Of a DNA stretch of 64,000 nucleotides, positions 40,253 through 48,738 are shown in pieces. Location: NCBI RefSeq assembly GCF_004402495.1, contig NZ_SOFH01000023.1:248001-312000 (forward strand), given 5' to 3'. Both the position numbers and the translations under genes were made by a program. This stretch comes from Cryobacterium sp. HLT2-28. Lineage in GTDB: Bacteria; Actinomycetota; Actinomycetes; Actinomycetales; Microbacteriaceae. A model generated the notes under the pieces. The model was not told the origin of the DNA. It worked only from the letters and a program-made list of their open reading frames with translations, and made no database searches. How positions within the stretch are numbered: the stretch's first letter is position 1; each line of letters opens with the position of its first letter.

Positions 40253-41655
40253 CCCGGACCCCCACGGCGCCCCAGCCCCTTCGCGTCGCCATCATCGGCG
40301 CCGGCCCGGCCGGCATCTACGCCGGCAACATCCTCACCCGGGCCGTGCAGGACGCCGGCGGCGAGGTCGGAATCGACCTGTTCGACTCACTCCCCGCCCC
40401 CTACGGCCTGATCCGATACGGGGTGGCGCCCGACCACCCCCGGATCAAGGGCATCGTCAACTCGCTGCACGAGATGCTGGACGCCGGCACCATTAGGTTC
40501 ATCGGCAACGTGGCCTACGGCACCGACCTCGACCTGGCCGACCTCCGCGCCCACTACCACGCCCTCATCTTCGCGACCGGGGCGATCCGGGATGCCGTGC
40601 TCGGCATTCCCGGCATCGACCTGCCCGGCTCCTACGGGGCCGCCGACTTCGTCTCCTGGTTCGACGGGCATCCGGATGCCCCGCGCGACTGGCCGCTCGA
40701 CGCGACCGACATCGCCGTGATCGGCAACGGCAACGTCGCCCTCGATGTGGCGCGGATGCTGGCCAAGCACCCGGTCGACCTGCTCCCGACCGACATCCCC
40801 GCCACCGTGCACGCCGGGCTCGCCGGCTCGCCGGTGACCGATGTGCACGTGTTCGGCCGCCGCGGACCGGCCCAGGTGAAGTTCACCCCGATCGAACTGC
40901 GCGAACTCGGCGACATCCCGAACGTCGACGTGCTGGTCTATCAGGAAGACTTCCCGCGGGACGAGCACTCCGAGCAGCGGCTCGCCGCGTCGAACAACCA
41001 GGTCAAGGTGATGACCCGTACCCTGAACGGCTGGCTGAGCCGGGAACCGACCGGGGCTCCGCGCCGGCTTCACCTGCACTTCCTGCACAGCCCGGTCGAG
41101 GTCTACGGCGCCGGCCGGGTCGAGGGCATGCGCTTCGAACGCACCGAACCCACCGCGGACGGCGGCGTCCGCGGCACCGGGGAGATCATCGATTACCCGC
41201 TGCAGGCCGTCTACCGCGCGGTCGGCTACCGGGGCAGCGCCCTGGCGCAGGTGCCGTTCGACAAGGCCAGGGGTGTCATCCCCAATGACGGCGGACGGGT
41301 GGTCGACGGTCAGGGAACCCCGCTGCCCGGCCTCTACGCGACCGGCTGGATCAAGCGCGGACCGGTGGGCCTGATCGGTCACACGAAGAGCGACGCACTC
41401 GAGACCGTGACGAAGCTGCTCGAGGACCATGACCTGACGGTGCAGCCCGGCCGGCCGGCGGAGGACGCGATCCTCGCCCTGCTCGACGAGCGGGGCATCC
41501 GTTTCACGACCTGGTCCGGCTGGCTCGCCCTCGACGCGCACGAGCGCTCGCTCGGCCAGGCCGACCTGTCCACGGTGACGCGCGAGCGCGTCAAGGTCGT
41601 GCCGCGCGACGAACAGGTCGGCATCGCCCGCTCCGAAAGCCTGGTGGTGTCGTGA
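40249..41655 (+). CDS. Ferredoxin-NADP reductase, FprA/adrenodoxin-reductase family
   Basis: FAD enzyme that moves electrons from NADPH to ferredoxin. 468 residues. FAD motif VAIIGAGPAGIYAGNIL, then PYGLIRYGVAPDHPRIKG (family hallmark), the NADP motif VIGNGNVALDVARML, and GLYATGWIKRGPVGLIGHTK near the C-terminus. The cys operon position and the ferredoxin gene immediately after (GTGA overlap) suggest that this pair feeds the sulfite reductase. Homologues sit beside cysIHDN genes in corynebacteria. Confidence 0.92.
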   Translation: MTRTPTAPQPLRVAIIGAGPAGIYAGNILTRAVQDAGGEVGIDLFDSLPAPYGLIRYGVAPDHPRIKGIVNSLHEMLDAGTIRFIGNVAYGTDLDLADLRAHYHALIFATGAIRDAVLGIPGIDLPGSYGAADFVSWFDGHPDAPRDWPLDATDIAVIGNGNVALDVARMLAKHPVDLLPTDIPATVHAGLAGSPVTDVHVFGRRGPAQVKFTPIELRELGDIPNVDVLVYQEDFPRDEHSEQRLAASNNQVKVMTRTLNGWLSREPTGAPRRLHLHFLHSPVEVYGAGRVEGMRFERTEPTADGGVRGTGEIIDYPLQAVYRAVGYRGSALAQVPFDKARGVIPNDGGRVVDGQGTPLPGLYATGWIKRGPVGLIGHTKSDALETVTKLLEDHDLTVQPGRPAEDAILALLDERGIRFTTWSGWLALDAHERSLGQADLSTVTRERVKVVPRDEQVGIARSESLVVS

Positions 41656-41981
41656 CCTACGTCATCGCGCTGCCGTGCGTGGACGTGAAGGACCGCGCCT
41701 GCGTGGACGAATGCCCCGTCGACTGCATCTACGAGGGCGACCGTTCGCTCTACATCCACCCTGATGAATGCGTCGACTGCGGCGCCTGCGAACCGGTATG
41801 CCCGGTCGAGGCGATCTACTACGAAGACGACGTGCCCGAACAATGGGCCGAGTACTACACCGCCAACGTGGACTTCTTCGTCGACCTCTGTTCTCCCGGC
41901 GGCGCCGCGAAGACCGGCGTGCTCTCGTTCGACCACCCGATCATCGCGGCACTGCCGCCTCAGGGCGCGGCCGACGCCTAG
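41652..41981 (+). CDS. 7Fe ferredoxin (FdxA type)
   Basis: Small electron carrier of 109 residues, GTG start at 41652. It has a [3Fe-4S]/[4Fe-4S] pattern: PCVDVKDRACVDECPVDCIY in the first half and CVDCGACEPVCPVEAIYYEDD in the second (written here in parts). The C-terminal ~45 residues are the tail typical of FdxA. It probably links the FprA-like reductase to the sulfite reductase. It is the last gene of the overlapping run; the next gene follows after 34 nt with its own -10-like box. Confidence 0.93.
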   Translation: MTYVIALPCVDVKDRACVDECPVDCIYEGDRSLYIHPDECVDCGACEPVCPVEAIYYEDDVPEQWAEYYTANVDFFVDLCSPGGAAKTGVLSFDHPIIAALPPQGAADA

Positions 41982-42003
41982 CGACAGGGACCCGCACCGG
42001 CGC

Positions 42004-42009
42004 TAGGGT
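42004..42009 (+). promoter_or_regulatory. -10 box of a leaderless promoter for the Cys-rich four-helix protein
   Basis: TAGGGT, then GTCGGC and the ATG at 42016, suggesting that this gene is at least partly independent of the cys operon. Confidence 0.45.
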
Positions 42010-42015
42010 GTCGGC

Positions 42016-42411
42016 ATGCCCGTGAAGGATTGGCCGGAGAATTCGATCGAGGCCGGGATCACCCAGTGCGTCACGGCCTGTGACGCGCTGGTGAAGGTCA
42101 GCGAAGACTGCGCGGACGCCTGCCTCGCCATCGAGGGCGACGGCGAGGTCACCGCCTGCTTCCTGGCCGACCTCGACTGCGTTGAAATCTGCATCACCAC
42201 GACCCGGGTATTGTCTTGGCACACCCGCAACAACGGTCCGACCGCGATCTCGATCCTGGAGACCTGCCGGGAAGCGAGCCAGGTCTCAGCGGCGGCCTGC
42301 GAGCGGATGAAGGCCATTCACCCCTCGTGGCAGACCTGTTCGATGGCCTGCCGCCGGGTCGGAGACTCCTGCACCCGGTTGCTCGCCGCCCTGGGGCACA
42401 GCGCGGGGTGA
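42016..42411 (+). CDS. Four-helix bundle cysteine-rich protein (copper-binding, DUF326/Csp-like)
   Basis: 131 residues with 12 cysteines spaced as CxxxC or CxxxxC pairs along helices (ITQCVTACDAL, EDCADACLAI, DLDCVEICI, QTCSMACRRVGDSC). This is the pattern of copper storage proteins, which fill a four-helix bundle with Cu(I). No signal peptide is seen, so it would be cytosolic. It sits at the end of the sulfur block, convergent with smc (5 nt between the stop codons). A role in binding copper or another thiophilic metal is inferred from the family. Confidence 0.8.
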   Translation: MPVKDWPENSIEAGITQCVTACDALVKVSEDCADACLAIEGDGEVTACFLADLDCVEICITTTRVLSWHTRNNGPTAISILETCREASQVSAAACERMKAIHPSWQTCSMACRRVGDSCTRLLAALGHSAG

Positions 42412-42416
42412 CGGCT

Positions 42417-45400
42417 TCAGGACGCCCGGGCCTCGTCCTTCGCGAGCCGCTGCCCGACAACGGCCGAGACCCCGTCCTGCCGCATCGACACGCCGTAGAG
42501 GGCGTCCGCGATCTCCATCGTGCGTTTCTGATGGGTGATGATGATCAGCTGGCTCGCGGCCTTCAGGTCCTCGAAGATCGTGAGCAGCCGGCCGAGGTTC
42601 GCGTCGTCGAGGGCCGCCTCAACCTCGTCCATGATGTAGAACGGGCTCGGCCTCGCCTTGAAGATCGCGATCAGCAGGGCGACCGCCGCCAACGAGCGTT
42701 CACCGCCGGAGAGTAGTGAGAGCCGCTCGATCTTCTTGCCGGCCGGTTTGACCGAGACCTCGATCCCGGTCGTGAGCAGGGAGTCAGGGTCGGTGAGGCG
42801 GATGCTGCCGCTGCCGCCGGGGAACAGCACCGGGAAGACCTCGGCGAACGCCGCCTGGGTGTCGTCGAAGGCGCTGCCGAAGATGACCCCCATCTTCTCG
42901 TCGATCTCCGCGATGATCGTGAGCAGGTCGGTGCGGGTGTTGGTGAGGTCGGTCAACTGTTCGGTGAGGAACTTGTGCCGTTGCTCGAGGGCCGCGAACT
43001 CTTCGAGGGCGAGCGGGTTGATCCGGCCGAGTTGCGCCAACCGGCGTCCCGCGACGGCGAGGCGCTGCTGCTGCGCGGCACGGTCGTAGGGCAGTCCCGA
43101 TGCCCCGGCGTCGCTTTCGGACGGGATCGGCTGGTCGGGTCCGTATTCGGCGACGAGCACGGCCTCGACCAGGCCCAGTTCGCTGCCCGCCCGTTCGAGC
43201 AGGCCGGACAGGTGGAGCTTCTTCTCGTAGATCTCCAGTTCGAGGCCGTGCACGTTCTCGGTGACAGCCTGGAGCCGGTCGCGCAAGGCAGCGTCCTCCC
43301 GACGCAGGGCCGAAAGTTCCTCGTTCTGGCTGGTCCGCTCCGCCTCGGCCTGGGCCAGGCGGAAGCGGGCCTCGCCGACCGCTCCGTCGACGGAGGCGAG
43401 CACCCGGGGCAGCGCCTGGGCGACCTCCATGGCTGCCGCCACCTGGCGGCGCCGGATCACCGCGCGCCTGGCTGCCTCCTCCGCTGCCGCCCGCTCGGCC
43501 TCCAGCCGCCTGGTGAGTCCGGCGCTCCGGGCCTGTCCCGCCCGCACGCGTTCCCTGGCGGTCTCCACCTGAAGGCGTGACTCGATCTCGGTCTCCCGGG
43601 CGGCCTCCACCTCGGCGTGGACGGCGTCCCGCGCGCTCACGTCCAGGACCGGGCGAGGTCGCGCCCGCAGCGCCTCCAACTCCGCGGAGGTGCGAGCGGA
43701 CTCGGCCTCCGCGCCCGCGACGGCAACGCCTGCCACGTGCAGGGCCGTGGAAAGCCGGTCGAATTCGGCGGTGGCGGCCTGGACCTGCACGGTGGCCCGG
43801 CCGGACTTCTCGGCGCGGGCGGTGACGCGGGACTCTGCTTCCCGCTGCGCGGCACGCGCTGCGACGAGCTGCTCCTTGCCGTGGCGGAGCAGTCCGCGCT
43901 GTTCTACAAGGTCCGCTCCCACCCGCTCGACCAGGGACCGGACCTCGCCGAGCCGGTCGGCCGCCGCGTCCCGGTCGGCGACCAGTTCGAGCCTGCTCCG
44001 CCGGGCGCCGGACCCTCCGCGCAGCACGTGTTCGCTCAGCACGTCGCCGGCCAGGGTGATGAACGTCAGCGGCGCCGTGCCGCCGGCGGCCAGCAGGTCC
44101 TCGGCGGCCCGGGCGCACGCCAGGTCGTCGGCGACGACGATGTGCTCGAGCAGTGCGAGGACCCCGGCCGGGGCCTCGACGACCGAACGAGCCCAGGCCA
44201 GGCCAGGCCGGTTCGACAGGTCCGGCAGGTTCGACAGGCCGGGCAGGGTGGACACGCCGGTCCCCGCGGCCGTTCCCGGGTTCCCGCGGCCGGCGACGAT
44301 GAGCTCGACCCGGCCGAGGTCATCGGCGCGCGCCGTGCCGATGGCGTCGAAGGCGGCGTCCCGCGTCTCCGCCAGCACGGCGTCGGCCAGCGAACCGAGA
44401 GCGGCGGCGATCGCGGCCTCGAAGCCCGGATGCACGTGGACGTGGTCGGCGACGAGGCCGCGGATGCCGGCCTGCGCCTGGGCGACGAGCGCGGACGAGC
44501 CGTCTTTCTGGTCCAGGGCGAGCGAAAGGGCACCCGTGCGGGCCGCGAGCGCGTCCCGTTCACGCTCGAGCGTGTGCAGTTCCTCGCGCAGGCGCTCCAC
44601 CTCCGCCTCGGCCTCGGTCACGACGGTCCGGGACCGTTCGCACGCGTCGGCGAGGTTGCTGCCGTCGGCGCCCTCCGCCCCGGCATCGGCGTGGAGCGCG
44701 TCGAGCACGGCCTGGGCCGCATCCGCTCGCTGCCTGGCCGCGTCGAAGGCGTTCTGCTGGCGGAGCACCTCTCCCCTGACCGAGGCCAGCCGGGACGCCG
44801 CGGTCTCGGCCTGCCCCTTCAGGGCGGCGATCTCGAGGTCGTGGCGGGAGACCAGCGCCGCCTGCGCGGCGATCTCCAGGTCGAGCGCGTCGAGCCGTCC
44901 ACGCGCGGTGGCGGATGCCTCGCGAGCGTTCGCATGCCGGGTCTCGGCCAGGCCGATCCGTTCCCGCAATGCGTCGACCTCGGCGGCGGCATCCCTGAGC
45001 ATGGCCGGGGTCACGCTCGGCCCGGTGTCGACGGACTCGGCCTGGTCGGCGAGCAGGGCCAGGCGCTGGTTGGCCAGCGTGTACAAGCCGCGGAGGCGTT
45101 CCTGCACGGACTCGAGGCCGAAACTGGTGCGCCGGGCCAGGTCGACGGCGTCGCCGACCTGGGCCTCCTCGAGCCGGCGCAGGCGCAGGCGCTTCTGGTC
45201 AAGCTGCTCCTGCAGCACGATGCGTTCGGAGTGGCGTTCGCTTTCGGTGCGACCGTGCGCGTCGAGGGCCGTGCGCAGCGTGACGACGTCGTCGGCGAGG
45301 AGGCGCGCCCGCGCGTCACGCACGACCGCGGCGATGCCCTGAGCTTCGCGCGCGACCTCGGCCTGGCGACCGAGGGGTTTGAGCTGGCGCCGTATCTCCC

Positions 45401-45986
45401 CCGCGAGGTCGCTGAGCCGGGTCAGGTTGGCCTGCATCGCGTCGAGCTTGCGGAGGGTCTTCTCCTTGCGGCGGCGGTGCTTGAGGATTCCGGCCGCCTC
45501 CTCGATGAAGCCGCGCCGTTCCTCGGGGCTGGCCCGAAGCACGGCGTCGAGCTGCCCTTGACCGACGATGACGTGCATCTCCCGGCCGAGGCCGGAATCG
45601 CTGAGCAGTTCCTGCACGTCGAGCAGGCGGCAGGTCTGCCCGCTGATCGCGTATTCGCTGGCCCCGTTGCGGAACAGGGTGCGGGAGATCGTGACCTCCG
45701 AGTAGTCGATCGGGAGGGCGCCGTCGGTGTTGTCGATTGTCAGCGTCACCTGGGCCCGGCCGAGCGGACCCTTGGTCGACGTGCCGGCGAAGATGACGTC
45801 CTCCATCTTGCCGCCGCGGAGGGTCTTGACGCCCTGCTCCCCCATCACCCAGGCGAGCGCATCGACCACATTCGACTTGCCGGAGCCGTTGGGGCCGACC
45901 ACGCAGGTGACTCCGGGCTCGAAGGCGAAGGTCGTGGGCTGCGCGAACGACTTGAACCCCTTGAGGGTGAGGCTCTTCAGATACAA
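42417..45986 (-). CDS. smc: Chromosome segregation protein SMC
   Basis: Condensin ATPase that organises the chromosome with ScpAB. 1189 residues. Walker A CVVGPNGSGKSNVVDAL, two long coiled coils flanking a hinge (~residues 510-670), then the signature LLSGGERSLAAVALLIAIF and Walker B FYIMDEVEAALDD. The TTG start at 45986 (LYLKSLTLKGFKSFAQPTT) fits homologues and has GGAAAGGG upstream; the longer frame runs into the 89-bp element. The hinge contains an 18-bp repeat coding LPGLSN/LPDLSN. Confidence 0.96.
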   Translation of the reverse strand: MYLKSLTLKGFKSFAQPTTFAFEPGVTCVVGPNGSGKSNVVDALAWVMGEQGVKTLRGGKMEDVIFAGTSTKGPLGRAQVTLTIDNTDGALPIDYSEVTISRTLFRNGASEYAISGQTCRLLDVQELLSDSGLGREMHVIVGQGQLDAVLRASPEERRGFIEEAAGILKHRRRKEKTLRKLDAMQANLTRLSDLAGEIRRQLKPLGRQAEVAREAQGIAAVVRDARARLLADDVVTLRTALDAHGRTESERHSERIVLQEQLDQKRLRLRRLEEAQVGDAVDLARRTSFGLESVQERLRGLYTLANQRLALLADQAESVDTGPSVTPAMLRDAAAEVDALRERIGLAETRHANAREASATARGRLDALDLEIAAQAALVSRHDLEIAALKGQAETAASRLASVRGEVLRQQNAFDAARQRADAAQAVLDALHADAGAEGADGSNLADACERSRTVVTEAEAEVERLREELHTLERERDALAARTGALSLALDQKDGSSALVAQAQAGIRGLVADHVHVHPGFEAAIAAALGSLADAVLAETRDAAFDAIGTARADDLGRVELIVAGRGNPGTAAGTGVSTLPGLSNLPDLSNRPGLAWARSVVEAPAGVLALLEHIVVADDLACARAAEDLLAAGGTAPLTFITLAGDVLSEHVLRGGSGARRSRLELVADRDAAADRLGEVRSLVERVGADLVEQRGLLRHGKEQLVAARAAQREAESRVTARAEKSGRATVQVQAATAEFDRLSTALHVAGVAVAGAEAESARTSAELEALRARPRPVLDVSARDAVHAEVEAARETEIESRLQVETARERVRAGQARSAGLTRRLEAERAAAEEAARRAVIRRRQVAAAMEVAQALPRVLASVDGAVGEARFRLAQAEAERTSQNEELSALRREDAALRDRLQAVTENVHGLELEIYEKKLHLSGLLERAGSELGLVEAVLVAEYGPDQPIPSESDAGASGLPYDRAAQQQRLAVAGRRLAQLGRINPLALEEFAALEQRHKFLTEQLTDLTNTRTDLLTIIAEIDEKMGVIFGSAFDDTQAAFAEVFPVLFPGGSGSIRLTDPDSLLTTGIEVSVKPAGKKIERLSLLSGGERSLAAVALLIAIFKARPSPFYIMDEVEAALDDANLGRLLTIFEDLKAASQLIIITHQKRTMEIADALYGVSMRQDGVSAVVGQRLAKDEARAS
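44211..44246 (-). repeat. 18-bp direct repeat in the SMC hinge
   Basis: Two adjacent 18-bp units (plus strand GTTCGACAGGTCCGGCAG and GTTCGACAGGCCGGGCAG, 16 of 18 identical) with weaker flanking units. They code for LSN-LP-type hexapeptides within the hinge domain. Confidence 0.7.
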
Positions 45987-46084
45987 CGCTGCGCCCTTTC
46001 CGGTCGTCGGCGCCAGGTCCCTGCGGGCCTGCCGCCCGGTTCCACGGTACCGGACAGATCGCGCCCTGCCGGGGAGGCGCGGGC

Positions 46085-46173
46085 CCGTCAAATTCGACGG
46101 AGATTTTGCCGATTTGGGGCTGAAACGGATGCCGCAGGCCGGTTTTGCTCAAATTCTCCGTCGAATTCGACGG
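46085..46173. repeat. 89-bp two-palindrome intergenic element, copy 2
   Basis: Left palindrome CCGTCAAATTCGACGG (46085-46100, one mismatch), right palindrome CCGTCGAATTCGACGG (46158-46173, perfect). Inner arms GGAGATTTTG and CAAATTCTCC. Same total length and arm sequences as copy 1 at 14026-14114, with a different centre. Lies between the mutM stop and the smc start. Confidence 0.85.
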
Positions 46174-46205
46174 CCAGGGGCAGGGCCGGCACGGGAACGG
46201 CCCGG

Positions 46206-47111
46206 TCAGCGCAGCCGCTGGCACCGCGGGCAGAGGTGGGACGACCGGTTCATGAACTGCTGCCTGACCAGGATGGTGCCGCATCGCGGGCACGGTTTGC
46301 CCTGCTGTCCGTAGGCGGTGAGGCTGTGCGAGAAGTAGCCGGATTCGCCGTTGACGTTCACGTATTGGGCGTCGAAACTCGTGCCGCCCTCCGCGAGGGC
46401 CCGGCCCAGGATAACCCGCACCGAGTCGAGCAGGAGGCGTGCCCTGGCACGGGACAACGAGTCGGCCGGCTGGTCGAAGTGCAGCCGGGCCGCATAGAGC
46501 GCCTCGTCGGCGTAGATGTTGCCGATGCCGCTGATCAGGGTCTGGTCCAGGAGCGCCCGTTTGACACCTGACTTCCTGCGGGCGAGGGCGGCCAGGAACG
46601 CGTCCGCGGAGAAGTCGGGGTCGATCGGGTCCCGGGCGATGTGGGCGACCTGCGACGGGATCAGCGCCGACCAGTCGCCTGACGCCGCTCCGGAGTATCC
46701 CCCGGCCAGACCGTCACGCGTCGCTTGCATGGTGTCGACGGCCATGCTGCCGAAGATGCGCTGGTCGACGAAGTGCAGCAGCAACTCGCCGTGCACGGGG
46801 TGGTCGAGGTGCAGGCGCACCCGGAGCATCCGGTCGGAGTCGGAACCGGGGGCGCGAAGGAGCACCTGCCCGCTCATGCCCAGATGGATGACGAGGGCGC
46901 GCCCCGAATCGAGAGGCAGCCAGAGGAACTTCCCGCGCCGCACGGCGCCGAGGATGCGCCGCCCCTCCAGCAGCGCGGCGAATGAGCCGGGAACGGGGTC
47001 GTGGCGGCGCAGCGAGCGTTCCTCGAACACCTCGACGGCAGCGATCACGGCACCGGTGGCCGCCGGTTCGATGCCTGACCGGACGACCTCCACCTCGGGA
47101 AGTTCGGGCAC
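46206..47111 (-). CDS. mutM: Formamidopyrimidine-DNA glycosylase
   Basis: Removes 8-oxoguanine and FaPy lesions and nicks the abasic site. 301 residues. The N-terminal catalytic Pro-Glu sits in MPELPEVEVV (GTG start at 47111). The helix-two-turn-helix region has LISGIGNIYADEALYAA. The C-terminal zinc finger CPRCGT...CPRCQ is complete and followed by only three residues. It is in the normal rnc-mutM-smc order, 24 nt after rnc. Confidence 0.96.
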   Translation of the reverse strand: MPELPEVEVVRSGIEPAATGAVIAAVEVFEERSLRRHDPVPGSFAALLEGRRILGAVRRGKFLWLPLDSGRALVIHLGMSGQVLLRAPGSDSDRMLRVRLHLDHPVHGELLLHFVDQRIFGSMAVDTMQATRDGLAGGYSGAASGDWSALIPSQVAHIARDPIDPDFSADAFLAALARRKSGVKRALLDQTLISGIGNIYADEALYAARLHFDQPADSLSRARARLLLDSVRVILGRALAEGGTSFDAQYVNVNGESGYFSHSLTAYGQQGKPCPRCGTILVRQQFMNRSSHLCPRCQRLR

Positions 47112-47135
47112 GTCAGACGCCTACCAGCCGCTGGA

Positions 47136-47825
47136 TCAGAGGTCGCCGAGCCGGGTCCAGGCGTCGAGCGCCGCAGCCATTTCGGCGTGCTTCTTGCTCG
47201 TGCCCTCGCCGGTCGCGGTGATGATGCCCACCGTGACGGTCGCGATGAAGACCTTCGAATGGTCCGGGCCGCTCTCGGCTATCCCGTAGACGGGCACACC
47301 GGATCCGAGCCGGGCGGCGGCCTCCTGCAGGCTTGTTTTCGGGTCCATCGAAACACCGAAGTGCCCCGGGTCGTTCAGCAGGGGTGCGATCAGTCGCAGC
47401 ACGAGCTGCGTCGCGACCTCTCCGCCGGAGTCGAGGTAGACGGCGCCGATCAGCGCTTCGACGGTGTCGGCGAGGATCGAACCCTTGTCTCGTCCGCCGG
47501 TGAGGATCTCACCGCGACCGAGGCGGACGAACTCGCCGAGGCCGATCCCGCGGGCGATCTCGGCGAGGGCGACACTGGACACCAGGCTGGCCCTGCGCTT
47601 GGCGAGGTCTCCCTCGTCGAGGCGCGGGAACTCGCGGTACAGCATGACCGTGACGGCCTGGCCGAGGATAGAGTCGCCGAGGAATTCGAGGCGCTCGTTC
47701 GTGGGCACGCCGCCGTGCTCGTACGCGTACGACCGGTGGGTCAGTGCGAGTTCGAGCAGGCCGGGGTCGATCGATACGCCGAGGATCGCCGGAAGCGCCG
47801 AGATCCCGGATGCGTCGGAGTTCAT
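47136..47825 (-). CDS. rnc: Ribonuclease III
   Basis: Double-strand-specific RNase that processes rRNA precursors. 229 residues from ATG 47825 (MNSDASGISALPAILG), with GGAGG upstream; the longer frame is not supported. The catalytic domain has NERLEFLGDSILGQAV (signature ERLEFLGDS) and DTVEALIGAVYLDSGG. The C-terminal dsRNA-binding domain begins at DPKTSLQEAAARLG. Order rpmF-rnc-mutM-smc is standard for actinobacteria. Confidence 0.96.
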   Translation of the reverse strand: MNSDASGISALPAILGVSIDPGLLELALTHRSYAYEHGGVPTNERLEFLGDSILGQAVTVMLYREFPRLDEGDLAKRRASLVSSVALAEIARGIGLGEFVRLGRGEILTGGRDKGSILADTVEALIGAVYLDSGGEVATQLVLRLIAPLLNDPGHFGVSMDPKTSLQEAAARLGSGVPVYGIAESGPDHSKVFIATVTVGIITATGEGTSKKHAEMAAALDAWTRLGDL

Positions 47826-47948
47826 GCGCCGGCCTCCGGGCACAGGCAGATGCCGCGCCCCGAGGTGGAACACCCCGGATTCGGGTTGCTCGTCCTTCGA
47901 CGGCGCGGCATCAGAGCATCCAGCATCCGCTGACCTGAAAACTTCTGA

Positions 47949-48152
47949 CTAGACGTCAGCGACCTTGCGGCCCTTGTATTCCATGAACATCGCGGTGCCG
48001 GCGGCGTCGGTGACGACCTTGGCACGGTGCGGGAGGCTGTAGACGACCTTGCCGTTTTCCATGGTCTTCACCAGGGTGGGGGCTTCGGCCTTCCAGCAGG
48101 AACGACGTGAGCGGGTGTTCGAGCGTGATTGCTTGCGCTTCGGGACTGCCAT
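47949..48152 (-). CDS. rpmF: 50S ribosomal protein L32
   Basis: 67 residues, starting [18 protein letters not shown]. It lacks the four zinc cysteines found in some L32 forms: only one Cys ([10 protein letters not shown]) is present, so this is the non-zinc (C-minus) type. Starts 2 nt after the DUF177 stop, the common pairing, and is presumably cotranscribed with it. A 123-nt gap separates it from rnc. Confidence 0.95.
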   Translation of the reverse strand: MAVPKRKQSRSNTRSRRSCWKAEAPTLVKTMENGKVVYSLPHRAKVVTDAAGTAMFMEYKGRKVADV

Positions 48153-48154
48153 GA

Positions 48155-48727
48155 CTACTTCTCTTCTCTATCTGATTCAGCCTGGATGTCTTCATCCGTG
48201 CCGATGCTTGCGGAAGCCTGGAATTCCATCAGCGCGGCCCACCGGGGATCGCGCTTTTCTTCTGGTTCGAGTTCAGGGGCCTCGGCAAGCCGCTGCCCGG
48301 TCTCTGGGTCGAGACCTGGGCAATCCGGCCGGCAAACCGGCTGGAAAGGCAGTGATAATACCACTGCGTCCCTGATCAGAGGTTCAAGATCCACGTGGTC
48401 ATCTTGAACTTCACACTCATAAGCTTCGTCTAGAGAGTACGCGAAAAGCTCGTGAAACTCGACTTGGACAGGCAACTCGATGTCAATCAGGCATCTTCCG
48501 CACTCCCCGGCGGCCTTTCCGGAGATCTGGGCGGACACCAGGATGCCCTCGTGCAGGGCCTCCAGGCGCAGGTTCACGGTCAGTGCGGAACCCGCCTTGA
48601 CGGCCACCAGGCTCTCTCCGAGGTCACCGGGCACGACGATCTCGAGGTGCCGCTCGTGCATGGTGCCTGGCCGGTTGATGAGGTCGCGCACATCGACCTT
48701 GTACGGGGTCTTCTTAAACTTGGTCAC
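48155..48727 (-). CDS. DUF177 (YceD) family protein
   Basis: Conserved partner of rpmF, thought to act in 23S rRNA biogenesis. 190 residues from GTG 48727 ([16 protein letters not shown]); no good ribosome binding site or in-frame alternative was found. Cysteine pairs CGRCL near residue 85 and CRPDC near residue 140 look like a zinc site, and [18 protein letters not shown] is the family signature. Ends in an acidic tail ([11 protein letters not shown]). Confidence 0.9.
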   Translation of the reverse strand: MTKFKKTPYKVDVRDLINRPGTMHERHLEIVVPGDLGESLVAVKAGSALTVNLRLEALHEGILVSAQISGKAAGECGRCLIDIELPVQVEFHELFAYSLDEAYECEVQDDHVDLEPLIRDAVVLSLPFQPVCRPDCPGLDPETGQRLAEAPELEPEEKRDPRWAALMEFQASASIGTDEDIQAESDREEK

Positions 48728-48738
48728 GGTGGGAGATT

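Noticed and set aside
43617..46571. 984-codon plus-strand open frame opposite smc and mutM
   Set aside because: Antisense shadow of smc and mutM, which have complete family motifs; typical artefact of GC-rich DNA.
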